Assembly: GCF_003481825.1 (NCBI RefSeq)
Contig: NZ_QULW01000016.1
Span: 56,529-100,007, forward strand
DNA length: 43,479 bases
Source: Clostridium sp. OM02-18AC
GTDB lineage: Bacteria > Bacillota > Clostridia > Lachnospirales > Lachnospiraceae
Direction of reading: 5' to 3'
In this document: positions 22,834 through 32,042 of the stretch, in pieces
Layout: each line of letters starts with the position of its first letter
How positions within the stretch are numbered: position 1 is the stretch's first letter
Notes under the pieces: generated by a model
What the model was told of the DNA's origin: nothing
The model's database searches: none
Seen by the model: the letters and a program-made list of their open reading frames with translations, nothing else
Program-made: the position numbers and the translations under genes

Positions 22834-23813
22834 GTGCGTTTTTGTTTTCGTTTTGCTCGGTTTCGTTCTGCACGTTTTTTACGGACATCTTCTTTTCGCT
22901 GCAGGATCGCCTGTGCGCCTTCTTCGTCCGTCAGCTTTAAGGTTTTTACTACGAATACCGATTCGTCCTCTACTTTTTTCATGCGGATCTTGCCTTTGAG
23001 GAATCCATGTTCCGGACAGAGCGCCAGGGCAAAATAGGTTTTCTGGTTTGGTGTAAACCAGCGGACTTTTTTGCGCAGCATACGGCCGCAGCGGTAGCAC
23101 ATCATCTCGGTGACGTTCTTGCTTGCCATGGCTTCTTCTTTGGTGTCAAAGACCCGGGAAACATATTTGGAGTAGCCGGGAAAGGTTATGCGGATTTCTT
23201 CTTTCCTATTAGAAGGAAGGCGGTAATAATCGACGGACAAAAATGGCAGAATCGTCTCTGGTCCTGGCGTGTTTCCAAGCATGGTGAGCAGTTTCCCCGT
23301 GTAGTAAGCGTCGTCTAAGGCCCGGTGAAAGGGACGCGCTTCCATAAGCTGTTGTTCTTCTACGGCAGAGTCCAGGGAAATTCTTGCGTTGTCGCGGCAG
23401 AAAAGCCCGTAAAGCTTTTGTACGTCATAATAAAAAAGTGGTTTCGGAAAAGGATTTTCCATGTGGTAAAAATCCATATTCCGCTGCAGTTCTAACAGAT
23501 CCATGTTTCCCCAGGTACAGAATACAGCATCCTCCCCACACCAGGAAAGAAACTCCGCAGCGGCATCCGGAAACAGGTCGCCATCTTTTTGCAATTCCTT
23601 CATATTCATATGGGTCACTTCGGAGATTGCGTGATGCATCTGTGTGTAGACCTGCGGGCGGATGAGCCGGTGGAATTCGTCAGTCATCTGAAATGCTTCA
23701 TTCAGTTTTACAGCCCCGATTTCGATAATTTCAAAGGGGAAATGCGGAATGGATTTTTCTTTTCCATTTGCGCTCTGATTCCATTCTAAGTCAAATACAA
23801 TGTAGTTCTTCAT
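22818..23813 (-). CDS. DEDDh-family 3'-5' exonuclease with zinc-ribbon-like tail
   Basis: A 331-residue protein. The first 190 residues are an RNase T/DNA Q-type exonuclease domain with D8 and E10 in FDLEWN, a further Asp in TWGNMDLLELQRNMDF and the HxxxxD motif in HRALDDAYYTG. The family trims RNA or DNA ends with two metal ions. The rest contains a Cys pair (MMCYRCGRML) and later LCPEHGF, a likely zinc knuckle, then a very basic Lys/Arg tail suited to nucleic acid binding. It resembles KapD/ERI1-like proteins of Firmicutes. The ATG at 23813 has no strong ribosome site visible. Stand-alone gene, convergent with dacA. Confidence 0.85.
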   Translation of the reverse strand: MKNYIVFDLEWNQSANGKEKSIPHFPFEIIEIGAVKLNEAFQMTDEFHRLIRPQVYTQMHHAISEVTHMNMKELQKDGDLFPDAAAEFLSWCGEDAVFCTWGNMDLLELQRNMDFYHMENPFPKPLFYYDVQKLYGLFCRDNARISLDSAVEEQQLMEARPFHRALDDAYYTGKLLTMLGNTPGPETILPFLSVDYYRLPSNRKEEIRITFPGYSKYVSRVFDTKEEAMASKNVTEMMCYRCGRMLRKKVRWFTPNQKTYFALALCPEHGFLKGKIRMKKVEDESVFVVKTLKLTDEEGAQAILQRKEDVRKKRAERNRAKRKQKRTKKLP

Positions 23814-24080
23814 AATGGAATTATTATAGCATACCCGCTGCAGTTTGCCTAGGGCGGGAATTTGCTGCTGTTTGCGTAATGCATGAACAGGAATGAACAG
23901 AATGCTTCTGTTTGCGTCTTGCAGGAACTTACAGTTTCCTTACAATACGAAAAACAATGCTTTTTTGCATGCGCAATTTTGCCGGATATAGTATAATTGT
24001 AGTAAATGTTATGTTATGGTGCCGGGCACGTATGCGTGCACAGGAACGAAAAATAACGGTGTACAAAGGAGGGATTCTTT

Positions 24081-25043
24081 ATGGCAGGTGGAAACAGCAG
24101 CTGGGAGAAGATTCAGCAGGGCGTGAACGATACAGAACGGCTGATTGTCCAGAGAGAGTACAATGCTTCTATGATGAAAGCACGTCAGACTCTGGAATTT
24201 ATGGTAAAAAATCTGGCAGATCAGGCGGGCATCCTGGATGAGAGCGATTTAAAAAACATGATTGATGCGCTTTATGAAAACCGCTGGATCTCCAAGACCA
24301 CGTGTGAGAACTATCACAAGATCCGGATGATCGGCAACAAAGCAGCTCATGAGGGCGATGCAAATGCCTACAGCGCGAATCAGGCGTACCACATGCTTTC
24401 TCAGGAAATGTACACGTTCGCAGATGAATACCGCAAGACAAGAAAAGGAGCAAAACCGCTCACAAGACCGGTAGTGACGCAGAAATCTTCCAGCCAGTCT
24501 TATACTGGCACTACACGAAAGGGTACGGCGGGTACTGGCCGCGCAAATACGGGGAATTCTTCTGGAACAGCACGAAACAGCAAAGGAAACGCAGCTGCCG
24601 CAGGCAGAACTTATGCAGGAACACGAAACAGCAGCGCTGCTTCTTCCAGGAGCCGGAGACGTTCGGGAGGCCGGAATGCTTCCTTTTCGTTTTATAATCT
24701 GCTGAAGCTTCTGGTACCGGTGCTCTGTATTGTCCTTTTGCTTCTGGTCGTGAAGTTTGTGAAGCCGCAAAGCCAGACAAAGGAAACCGAAGGTCCGACT
24801 GCTGTGGAAACCATGGAAACAACGGAAGCTGCGCCAAAAGAGACGGAAAGCACAGGACCGGTTTACCGTACTACGGATGTTTTGAATGTCCGTCCGGAGC
24901 CAAGTACTTCTTCGGAGCGGATCGGTCAGCTGAATGCAGGCGTGACCGTGGAATATGTGCGCGCCCACAATGCTGACTGGGCCGTGATCCTCTACAACGG
25001 GCAGGAGGCGTATGTGGCAAGCCGGTATCTGCAGGAAGAATAA
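24081..25043 (+). CDS. Membrane protein with DUF4145-like and bacterial SH3 domains
   Basis: A 320-residue protein in three parts. Residues 1-115 are an all-helical DUF4145-like domain (SMMKARQTLEFMVKNLADQA, MIGNKAAHEGDANAYSANQ) usually found in defence or nucleic-acid-related proteins. Residues 115-205 are a Ser/Thr/Arg/Gly-rich linker. A transmembrane helix (about 208-228, LLKLLVPVLCIVLLLLVV) leads to an acidic spacer and a C-terminal extracellular SH3 domain (RTTDVLNVRPEPSTSSERIG) of the cell-wall-binding type. The topology puts the helical domain inside the cell and SH3 in the wall. The combination is common in Lachnospiraceae but its job is unknown. ATG 24081 has AAAGGAGGG upstream. It precedes the V-ATPase operon by 225 bases, probably a separate unit. 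Confidence 0.75.
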   Translation: MAGGNSSWEKIQQGVNDTERLIVQREYNASMMKARQTLEFMVKNLADQAGILDESDLKNMIDALYENRWISKTTCENYHKIRMIGNKAAHEGDANAYSANQAYHMLSQEMYTFADEYRKTRKGAKPLTRPVVTQKSSSQSYTGTTRKGTAGTGRANTGNSSGTARNSKGNAAAAGRTYAGTRNSSAASSRSRRRSGGRNASFSFYNLLKLLVPVLCIVLLLLVVKFVKPQSQTKETEGPTAVETMETTEAAPKETESTGPVYRTTDVLNVRPEPSTSSERIGQLNAGVTVEYVRAHNADWAVILYNGQEAYVASRYLQEE

Positions 25044-25268
25044 CCATATATTTAACAACATAATTTCTACAGCCTCGCAATGCGATTTCGGCACTTTGAC
25101 AAAAAAACATCGTTAAAAAAGTGTTATTCTTTCATTTTCACTATGGAGTTTTTGGGGCAAAAGAGTATGATGTTAGCAGAGCGCTTATGACAAATATAAT
25201 AAAATACCTATAGAATGGATACTTATATATTGAGTATGAGTGCAATCGAAAAGACAAGGAGGAGCAAG

Positions 25269-25580
25269 ATGGATACCGTGATCAAGAGGATATCGGAGAT
25301 TGAAAAAGCTGCTGTGACCGTCATGGATGATGCCGCTGCACGCAAGAAAGCGTTTGCGGCTGAGATGGAAGAAAAAACAAGGCAGTTCGACCAGACAGCA
25401 GATGCCGAGACAGAAAAAAAGGTGCAGGATCTTCGTCAGGAGATGGAAAGCCGGATGAAGTCTGAATTGTCTGAGCAGAAGGCACAGGCTGAGGCGCAGC
25501 TTGTACGGATGGAAAAAAATTATGAGCTTCATCATGAAACGTATGTGAAGAAGCTGTTTCAGGAACTAATAAGGGAGTGA
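25269..25580 (+). CDS. V-type ATPase peripheral stalk subunit H/G
   Basis: A 103-residue, almost entirely helical coiled-coil protein (KRISEIEKAAVTVMDDAAAR, KKVQDLRQEMESRMKSELSE) matching the AhaH/NtpF-like stalk subunit that pairs with subunit E. The upstream extension to 25215 is not used because AGGAGGAG at 25259-25264 lies directly before ATG 25269. First gene of the nine-gene operon, 4 bases before subunit C. The family call relies on position and coiled-coil pattern more than on specific residues. Confidence 0.8.
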   Translation: MDTVIKRISEIEKAAVTVMDDAAARKKAFAAEMEEKTRQFDQTADAETEKKVQDLRQEMESRMKSELSEQKAQAEAQLVRMEKNYELHHETYVKKLFQELIRE

Positions 25581-25584
25581 TCGT

Positions 25585-26628
25585 ATGGGGCTTTTGGCCT
25601 ACAGCGGGATAACGACAAAGGTGCGGGCAATGGAAAGCCGTTTGCTGACGGAAGAAGAGTTTCGCCAGCTGGCAGAGCAGGAGGATGTCCGCAGCGCGGC
25701 AGATTATCTGAAACAGCAGCCAGCGTATGCGGAAGTGTTTGCCGGTCTGGACGATACGAAGCTGCACCGGGGGTATATTGAACAGATCCTGACCCAGTCG
25801 GAGTACCGCGATTTTACCAAGCTTTACCGCTTCTCCAGTGTGAAGCAGCGGAAATTCCTGGATCTTTACTTCCGGCATTATGAGGTGGAAGTGATCAAGA
25901 AGCTTCTGCGGCATATGCTGGGCGGCAGGGAAGGACAGCCGGATCTGTCGGTGTTCCAGGAGTTTTTTGAGAAGCATTCCAATCTGGATCTCGAAGCACT
26001 TTGTAAGGCAAAAAATCTTGCAGAGTTTACCGATGCACTGGGGAAGAGCGCATACGGGGATCTGCTGAGGCAGCTGCTTGATAAGGAACAGAACAGTCTG
26101 TTTGACTGTGAGCTGCAGCTGGATCTATTTTATTTTCAGTCTCTCTGGAAAGCGCGGACCAAGATTTTGAGCAAAGCGGAGCGGAAAATCCTGGATGCAT
26201 GCTATGGAAGCCGCCTGGATATTTTAAATATCCAGTGGATCTTCCGGGCGCGGAGCTTTTACCGGCTTTCCCCGGCGCAGATTTATGCCTTACTGATCCC
26301 GGTCCATTACCGGCTGCGTGCAGAGACGGTAAAGCAGTTAGTTGAGGCGGAGGATGATGCGAAGTTTTTTGCCGTATTAAAGGAAACTCCGTATGGAAAA
26401 CTGGATGCAGGTGATGCCGGACAGGTACCGGATGTCCAGCTTTTGTCGAAACAGATTTTAGACCAGATTTATGGAAAGACCGGGCGCCGCTATCCGCATT
26501 CTCCGGCGGTGCTGGATTCGTATCTGTATTTTAAGGAACAGGAGATGCGAAAGATCGTCACGGCGTTAGAGGGAATCCGGTATGGAATTTCCGCGCCGGA
26601 GATCATGGGGCTGATAGCAAAACAATAA
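25585..26628 (+). CDS. ntpC: V-type ATPase subunit C (AC39/V0d family)
   Basis: A 347-residue helical protein that caps the membrane rotor and connects it to the central stalk. Typical segments are the start AYSGITTKVRAMESRLLTEE, LDLYFRHYEVEVIKKLLRHM and ILNIQWIFRARSFYRLSPAQ, from the three-fold repeated AC39 architecture. Length normal. The stop of the stalk gene is 4 bases upstream, so translation is likely coupled. In Enterococcus hirae this subunit lies after subunit E; here it is second. Confidence 0.9.
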   Translation: MGLLAYSGITTKVRAMESRLLTEEEFRQLAEQEDVRSAADYLKQQPAYAEVFAGLDDTKLHRGYIEQILTQSEYRDFTKLYRFSSVKQRKFLDLYFRHYEVEVIKKLLRHMLGGREGQPDLSVFQEFFEKHSNLDLEALCKAKNLAEFTDALGKSAYGDLLRQLLDKEQNSLFDCELQLDLFYFQSLWKARTKILSKAERKILDACYGSRLDILNIQWIFRARSFYRLSPAQIYALLIPVHYRLRAETVKQLVEAEDDAKFFAVLKETPYGKLDAGDAGQVPDVQLLSKQILDQIYGKTGRRYPHSPAVLDSYLYFKEQEMRKIVTALEGIRYGISAPEIMGLIAKQ

Positions 26629-26727
26629 AGGAACGCAGTGGGAAGCTTTGGGGTGCAATTTCGGAGGGAGTATTTGGAAATTGCGACCGAAAACGGAGCA
26701 GAACGCTGCAGACAGGAGGAATTACTT

Positions 26728-28782
26728 GTGATAGAAAAAATGAAGTTTTTGAGTATCACAGGTCCGAAGGATGATATTGACCGGGTGGTGGAGCAGTATC
26801 TCTCAAAATATGAGATCCAGCTGGAAAACGCCCTGTCGGAGCTTAAGACGGTGGCAAGCCTCAGGCCGTATCTGGAGATCAATCCTTACAAAGCGGAGCT
26901 GCAGACAGCAGAAACGCTGATGAAGGAGATCGATGGAACGGCTGAGGCAGGTGTGCCAGCAGGAAAGACTGGAAGCGGGGCAGACGCAACCGCAGGAAAG
27001 ACTGGAACAGCGGCCGGGACTGGTGAAAAACAGAAACAGTCCGGCAAACCGGATCGAATGCTGAAAATCCAGTTAGAGGGAGCCGGACAGATTTCCGTAG
27101 AAGATGCCGTTAACACGATCCACAGTCTGGATGAGCAGTTAAAGTCCCTTCGGGCAAAGAAGGAAGCACTGGAGAAGCAGGCATCGGACATGGAGCAGTC
27201 CATGGACCGGGTGATCCCGTTTACGGATCTGAATTATGACCTGAAGGACATTTTACATTTTCAGTATATCAAATTCCGGTTTGGACGCATGACGCATGAG
27301 TATTACAATAAATTCATGGATTATGTGTACGATACCATCGATACGGTGGTGCACAAATGCCAGGAAGATGCAGAGTATGTGTGGCTGGTGTATTTTGTGC
27401 CGGAGCCGCTTTGCGATAAGATCGATGCAATTTACGCATCGCTGCATTTTGAACGGTTTTTCCTGCCGGATGAATATGAGGGAACCCCGGTGGATGCGAC
27501 CCATGAACTGGAGCATCAGCTTTCCGGAGTCTATGAAGAGATCCGCGGGATCGATGAGCAGTTTCAGAAAGCGCTGGCTGCACAGGCAGACAGCCTCAGA
27601 GCCGCTTGCCGGAAGCTGGAAACCTATTCCAGAAATTTCGATGTGCGCCGCCTTGCCGCCTGCACAAAGGATAAGGATCACACGTTTTATATTCTGTGCG
27701 GCTGGATGAGCGAGACAGACGCGAAGGCTTTCCGCAAGGAACTGGAAGAGGATGATAAGACCTTCTGTTTCGTGGAGGAAGATCATGGAAACATCATGAG
27801 CAAGCCGCCGACCAAGCTAAAGAATCCGAAACTCTTTAAGCCGTTTGAGATGTTCATCCGCATGTATGGACTACCATCGTATGAGGAAATCGACCCGACG
27901 GTCATTCTCGGTCTGACTTACTCGTTCTTATTTGGATTTATGTTTGGCGATGCAGGACAGGGCCTGTGCCTGATGCTTGGCGGTTACCTGCTGTACCGGG
28001 CAAAGAAGATGAACCTGGCGGCGATCATTTCCTGCTGTGGTTTCTTCTCGACCATTTTCGGATTTTTATTCGGCAGTGTCTTTGGATTTGAGAATATCAT
28101 ACAGCCGCTGTGGCTGCATCCGAAGACAGCGATGACGAACCTTCCGTTTGTTGGAAATTTGAATACCGTGTTTATCGTAGCGATTGCCATGGGCATGGGA
28201 ATTGTTCTGATGACGATGCTTTTGAACGTCATCAACAGCCTGAGAAGCCATGACACGGAAAAGGCATTTTTTGATACCAACGGCATTGCAGGTATCGTAT
28301 TCTACGGTGCACTGGCTGTCACGATCATTCTGTACATGAGCGGACATACGCTTCCGGCTACGGCTGTGCTGATCGTGATGTTTGTCCTGCCGCTTCTGGT
28401 GATCTTCTTTAAGGAGCCGCTTACGGCACTGGCTGAGAAGCATGCGAAGATCATGCCGGAGGAAAAGGGCATGTTTTTCGTGCAGGGTGTATTTGAATTG
28501 TTTGAAGTATGCTTAAGCTATTTTTCCAACACCCTTTCCTTTGTCCGTGTGGGCGCGTTTGCAGTCAGCCATGCAGCGATGATGGAAGTGGTCCTGATGT
28601 TAGCCGGTGCCGAGGCGGGAACGCCAAACTGGCTGGTGGTCGTCCTGGGCAACCTCTTCGTGTGTGGCATGGAAGGACTGATCGTTGGCATCCAGGTACT
28701 CCGTCTGGAGTATTATGAGCTGTTCAGCCGTTTCTACCGTGGAACCGGGCGGGAGTTTAAGCCGTACGGAAGACAGAATTAG
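26728..28782 (+). CDS. ntpI: V-type ATPase subunit I (V0 a-type stator)
   Basis: A 684-residue protein with a cytoplasmic N-terminal arm and a C-terminal membrane part of about seven to eight helices, starting near residue 400. The membrane part has the conserved LGLTYSFLFGFMFGDAGQGL and SYFSNTLSFVRVGAFAVSHA, including the Arg that faces the rotor carboxylate. I start at the GTG at 26728 because AGGAGGA lies at 26714-26720; the open frame reaches 26638 but without a site. An unusual feature is a Gly/Ala/Thr/Lys-rich insert (about residues 74-110) built from repeats of AGKTG, in the arm. It follows subunit C by 99 bases. Confidence 0.93.
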   Translation: MIEKMKFLSITGPKDDIDRVVEQYLSKYEIQLENALSELKTVASLRPYLEINPYKAELQTAETLMKEIDGTAEAGVPAGKTGSGADATAGKTGTAAGTGEKQKQSGKPDRMLKIQLEGAGQISVEDAVNTIHSLDEQLKSLRAKKEALEKQASDMEQSMDRVIPFTDLNYDLKDILHFQYIKFRFGRMTHEYYNKFMDYVYDTIDTVVHKCQEDAEYVWLVYFVPEPLCDKIDAIYASLHFERFFLPDEYEGTPVDATHELEHQLSGVYEEIRGIDEQFQKALAAQADSLRAACRKLETYSRNFDVRRLAACTKDKDHTFYILCGWMSETDAKAFRKELEEDDKTFCFVEEDHGNIMSKPPTKLKNPKLFKPFEMFIRMYGLPSYEEIDPTVILGLTYSFLFGFMFGDAGQGLCLMLGGYLLYRAKKMNLAAIISCCGFFSTIFGFLFGSVFGFENIIQPLWLHPKTAMTNLPFVGNLNTVFIVAIAMGMGIVLMTMLLNVINSLRSHDTEKAFFDTNGIAGIVFYGALAVTIILYMSGHTLPATAVLIVMFVLPLLVIFFKEPLTALAEKHAKIMPEEKGMFFVQGVFELFEVCLSYFSNTLSFVRVGAFAVSHAAMMEVVLMLAGAEAGTPNWLVVVLGNLFVCGMEGLIVGIQVLRLEYYELFSRFYRGTGREFKPYGRQN

Positions 28783-28901
28783 CGGAATTTCCAAAATACC
28801 AGGGCTGACAGTACCGGAAAGGACTGAGAGCCGGGACAGCAGAAAACAGACCGCAGATAAAACAACAAAAGATATTCAGAATAAAAAAGGAGAATCAGAT
28901 C

Positions 28902-29333
28902 ATGACTTTATTAGCAAAAATCACACTGGCAGCAGCATTAATCCTTAGCATTGGAGTTCCGTTTGGCGCGTTTGCGGCAGGAGAGAAGACGAGAGGTCGT
29001 TATAAGACCGCCATCGGCGTGAATGTATTTCTGTTTATGGCAACCATTGGCGTGGCTGCGGGACTCATGTTTACTGGTCATGCATTTGCGGCAGAAGAAA
29101 CTGCCAAGGCAGTCAACAGTGCAGCAGGCTGGGGCTATCTGGCAGCAGCACTTTCCACCGGTATGAGCTGCATCGGCGGCGGTATTGCCGTATCCGCAGC
29201 AGCATCTGCCGCACTGGGAGCGATCAGTGAGGACGGCTCCATTCTTGGTAAATCCCTCATCTTCGTTGGTCTTGCCGAAGGTGTCTGCCTGTACGGACTG
29301 ATCATTTCCTTTATGATCCTTGGTACCCTGTAA
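28902..29333 (+). CDS. ntpK: V-type ATPase rotor subunit K (proteolipid c)
   Basis: A 143-residue membrane protein with four helices. The ion-carrying Glu126 lies in FVGLAEGVCLYGLIISFMIL in helix 4; the glycine-rich helix 3 (GGGIAVSAAASAALGAISED) packs against it. The first hairpin (5-26, 38-59) lacks a carboxylate, so there is one ion site per four helices as in eukaryotic and Enterococcus V-type rotors. I see no Gln-rich ligand set typical for sodium sites, but cannot decide between H+ and Na+. The ATG at 28902 has AAAGGAGAA upstream; the 119-base gap before it is the longest in the operon after subunit I and may carry an extra ribosome-loading or processing signal for high expression. Confidence 0.92.
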   Translation: MTLLAKITLAAALILSIGVPFGAFAAGEKTRGRYKTAIGVNVFLFMATIGVAAGLMFTGHAFAAEETAKAVNSAAGWGYLAAALSTGMSCIGGGIAVSAAASAALGAISEDGSILGKSLIFVGLAEGVCLYGLIISFMILGTL

Positions 29334-29334
29334 G

Positions 29335-29643
29335 ATGAAGATGTATCTGATCAGTGACAACATCGACACCTGGACCGGCATGCGGCTCGCCGGTGTGGAA
29401 GGTGCGGTGGTGCACGAAAAAGAGGAATTGAAGGCAGAACTGGATAAGGTCCTGGCCGACAAGACGATCGGAATCGTACTGCTGACAGAAAAATTCGGGC
29501 GGGATTTCCCGGAACTGGTCAATGAGGTAAAGTTAAACTATCGCCAGCCACTGTTTGTAGAGATTCCGGACCGTCATGGAACCGGCCGCAAGCCGGACTT
29601 TATCACGGCCTACGTCAACGAAGCGATCGGGCTGAAATTATAA
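29335..29643 (+). CDS. V-type ATPase central stalk subunit F
   Basis: A 102-residue protein with a Rossmann-like core (MKMYLISDNIDTWTGMRLAG, GIVLLTEKFGRDFPELV, LFVEIPDRHG) that sits beside subunit D in the rotating shaft. The ATG at 29335 begins one base after the stop of subunit K, so it is probably translated by the same ribosomes. The open frame begins at 29320 but that part overlaps subunit K. Length and motif match the family. Confidence 0.9.
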   Translation: MKMYLISDNIDTWTGMRLAGVEGAVVHEKEELKAELDKVLADKTIGIVLLTEKFGRDFPELVNEVKLNYRQPLFVEIPDRHGTGRKPDFITAYVNEAIGLKL

Positions 29644-29665
29644 TGCAAAAAGGAAGGTGACCAAT

Positions 29666-30271
29666 GTGACCACCGAGGAAAAATTACAGCATTTTCTGGA
29701 CACCTGCATGGAAGATGCCAGGGTTCGCAGCGGACGGATGCTGGATGAATATATGTCCGCACTGGAAAAGACATTTGAGGAACATAAAGCCGATACCCGC
29801 AGACGTGAGAAGCTGCAGCTGCAGCAGGAAACGGAGAAGATCGAGCGGGAGATCAACAAACAGCTGGCGGTAGGGCAGATCGATATCCGCCGGATGCTGG
29901 GGCAGAAACAGGAAGAATTAAAAGACAAGCTGTTTGTGGAGTTAAAGGATATGCTGGCGCATTACCTGGAGACGCAGGACTACCAGAAGCTTTTGGAGCG
30001 CCAGGTGAAACATGCGGTAGAGTTTGCAGGGCAGGATCCGGTGATCATTTACCTGGATCCGGTCGATGAGGATAAAGCAAACCGCCTTGCGCTTCACAAT
30101 GGAAACGCGGAATTCCGCATCAGCGAGTATTCTTTTACCGGAGGAACCCGGGCGGTAATCCCGTCGCGCCATATCCTCATTGATAATTCCTTCCAGACGA
30201 AGCTGGAGGAAGCCAGGGAGAAGTTCCACTTCGACTTAAGCCTGACAGAAGGAGGAAATGGAGATGTCTAA
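29666..30271 (+). CDS. ntpE: V-type ATPase peripheral stalk subunit E
   Basis: A 201-residue protein with a long N-terminal coiled coil (about 30-110, KTFEEHKADTRRREKLQLQQ and following) and a compact C-terminal domain (RISEYSFTGGTRAVIPSRHI) binding the catalytic head. Both GTG 29657 and GTG 29666 are in frame; I prefer 29666 because AGGAAGG at 29651-29657 is then at normal distance. The last codons overlap the start of subunit A by 8 bases. Confidence 0.88.
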   Translation: MTTEEKLQHFLDTCMEDARVRSGRMLDEYMSALEKTFEEHKADTRRREKLQLQQETEKIEREINKQLAVGQIDIRRMLGQKQEELKDKLFVELKDMLAHYLETQDYQKLLERQVKHAVEFAGQDPVIIYLDPVDEDKANRLALHNGNAEFRISEYSFTGGTRAVIPSRHILIDNSFQTKLEEAREKFHFDLSLTEGGNGDV

Positions 30272-32030
30272 GACGGGTGTGATCTGCGGGATCAACGGCC
30301 CGATCGTCCATGTGAAAGGGGACGCGGGCTTTACCATGAATGAGATGGTCTATGTAGGCCATGAGAATCTGGTGGGCGAAGTCATCGGCTTAAAAGCCGG
30401 GGATACCATTATCCAGGTTTACGAGGAGACAGCCGGGATCCGTCCGGGTGAGCTGGTAACAGGAACCGGTGCGCCGGTGTCCGTTACCCTGGCACCGGGC
30501 ATCCTGACCAATATTTTTGATGGAATTGAGCGGCCATTGAGCGAGATCGCGAAAAGTGGCGGCGCGTACATCAGCCGCGGTGTGAATGTCAGCGCGCTGG
30601 ATAACGAAAAGAAGTGGAAGACCCACATCACCGTGAAAAAAGGTGACCGGGTATACGGGGGCACGATCCTTGCGGAGGTGCCGGAGACTCCGGCAATCCT
30701 TCATAAGGTCATGGTGCCGCCGGATAAGGAAGGCTATGTGCTGGATGTGGTGGAAGATGGGGAATACACGATCAATGATCCACTGGTAACGATCCAGCAT
30801 CTTGACGGAACCGAGGAAAAACTGACGATGACCCAGAAATGGCCGATCCGTGTGGCAAGACCGACGGCGAAGCGTTTCCCGGCAACCCAGCCGCTTGTGA
30901 CCGGCCAGCGTATCCTGGATACGCTGTTTCCGCTGGCAAAAGGCGGCACGGCGGCAATTCCGGGAGGATTTGGTACCGGAAAGACCATGACCCAGCATCA
31001 GATCGCAAAGTGGTCGGATGCGAACATCATCATTTACATTGGCTGTGGTGAGCGCGGAAACGAGATGACACAGGTTCTGGAGGAATTCTCCGAGCTGATC
31101 GACCCGAAGACCGGAAATCCGCTGATGGACCGCACTACCCTGATCGCGAACACGTCCAATATGCCGGTGGCAGCCCGTGAGGCGAGCCTGTATTCTGGTC
31201 TGACGCTGGCAGAGTATTACCGGGATATGGGCTATCATGTTGCGATCATGGCGGATTCCACCTCCCGTTGGGCAGAGGCTCTGCGTGAGCTTTCCGGACG
31301 TCTGGAGGAGATGCCGGCGGAGGAAGGCTTCCCGGCTTATCTGGCATCGAAGCTGTCTGCCTTTTATGAGCGTGCCGGTATGATGCAGAATTTAAACGGA
31401 ACCGAGGGAAGTGTGACCATCATCGGTGCGGTATCGCCGCAGGGCGGTGATTTCTCCGAGCCGGTAACGCAGAATACCAAGCGTTTCGTGCGCTGCTTCT
31501 GGGGGCTGGACAAGAGCCTGGCTTACGCGAGACATTTCCCTGCCATTTCCTGGCTGACCAGTTATTCTGAGTACTTAAACGATCTCGGTCCGTGGTACAC
31601 GGAGCATGTCGATAAAAAGTTTGTGGACTACCGCAACCAGATCGTTTATCTGCTGTCCCAGGAGAGCAGTCTGATGGAGATCGTGAAGCTGATCGGCGGC
31701 GATGTCCTGCCGGACGACCAGAAGCTGATCCTGGAGATCGCCAAGGTGATCCGCGTGGGCTTTCTGCAGCAGAATGCCTTCCACAAGGACGATACCTGCG
31801 TCCCGATGGAGAAGCAGTTTAAGATGATGGAGATCATTCTGTATCTGTACCGGAAGTCCCGTTCGCTGATCTCGATGGGCATGCCGATGTCGGTACTGAA
31901 AGAAGATCCAATCTTTGACCAGGTCATTGCCATCAAGTACGATGTACCGAATGACAACCTGGCAATGCTGGATGATTATAAAAAGAAGATTGATGCCTTT
32001 TATGACGGCGTCATCGAGCGGAATGCATAG
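30264..32030 (+). CDS. ntpA: V-type ATPase catalytic subunit A
   Basis: A 588-residue catalytic subunit. The Walker A loop GGFGTGKT spans 234-241 with Lys240, followed by YIGCGERGNEMTQVLEEF and the Walker B region AIMADSTSRWAEALRE. The non-homologous region typical of A subunits (KVMVPPDKEGYVLDVVEDGE) is present, separating it from the F-type beta subunit. The ATG at 30264 lies 8 bases after GGAGG (30251-30255) and overlaps the end of subunit E, pointing to translational coupling. Active-site residues are complete. Confidence 0.97.
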   Translation: MSKTGVICGINGPIVHVKGDAGFTMNEMVYVGHENLVGEVIGLKAGDTIIQVYEETAGIRPGELVTGTGAPVSVTLAPGILTNIFDGIERPLSEIAKSGGAYISRGVNVSALDNEKKWKTHITVKKGDRVYGGTILAEVPETPAILHKVMVPPDKEGYVLDVVEDGEYTINDPLVTIQHLDGTEEKLTMTQKWPIRVARPTAKRFPATQPLVTGQRILDTLFPLAKGGTAAIPGGFGTGKTMTQHQIAKWSDANIIIYIGCGERGNEMTQVLEEFSELIDPKTGNPLMDRTTLIANTSNMPVAAREASLYSGLTLAEYYRDMGYHVAIMADSTSRWAEALRELSGRLEEMPAEEGFPAYLASKLSAFYERAGMMQNLNGTEGSVTIIGAVSPQGGDFSEPVTQNTKRFVRCFWGLDKSLAYARHFPAISWLTSYSEYLNDLGPWYTEHVDKKFVDYRNQIVYLLSQESSLMEIVKLIGGDVLPDDQKLILEIAKVIRVGFLQQNAFHKDDTCVPMEKQFKMMEIILYLYRKSRSLISMGMPMSVLKEDPIFDQVIAIKYDVPNDNLAMLDDYKKKIDAFYDGVIERNA

Positions 32031-32042
32031 GAGGGCTGTGAC

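Noticed and set aside
25096..25130. TTGACA at 25096 as V-ATPase operon promoter
   Set aside because: No acceptable -10 box lies 16-19 bases downstream, so I did not list it as a promoter.
30390..31238. Long minus-strand frame of 282 codons opposite V-ATPase subunit A
   Set aside because: It is a shadow of a highly conserved gene in a GC-rich third-position region; composition is His/Arg/Gln-rich and no start site is present.
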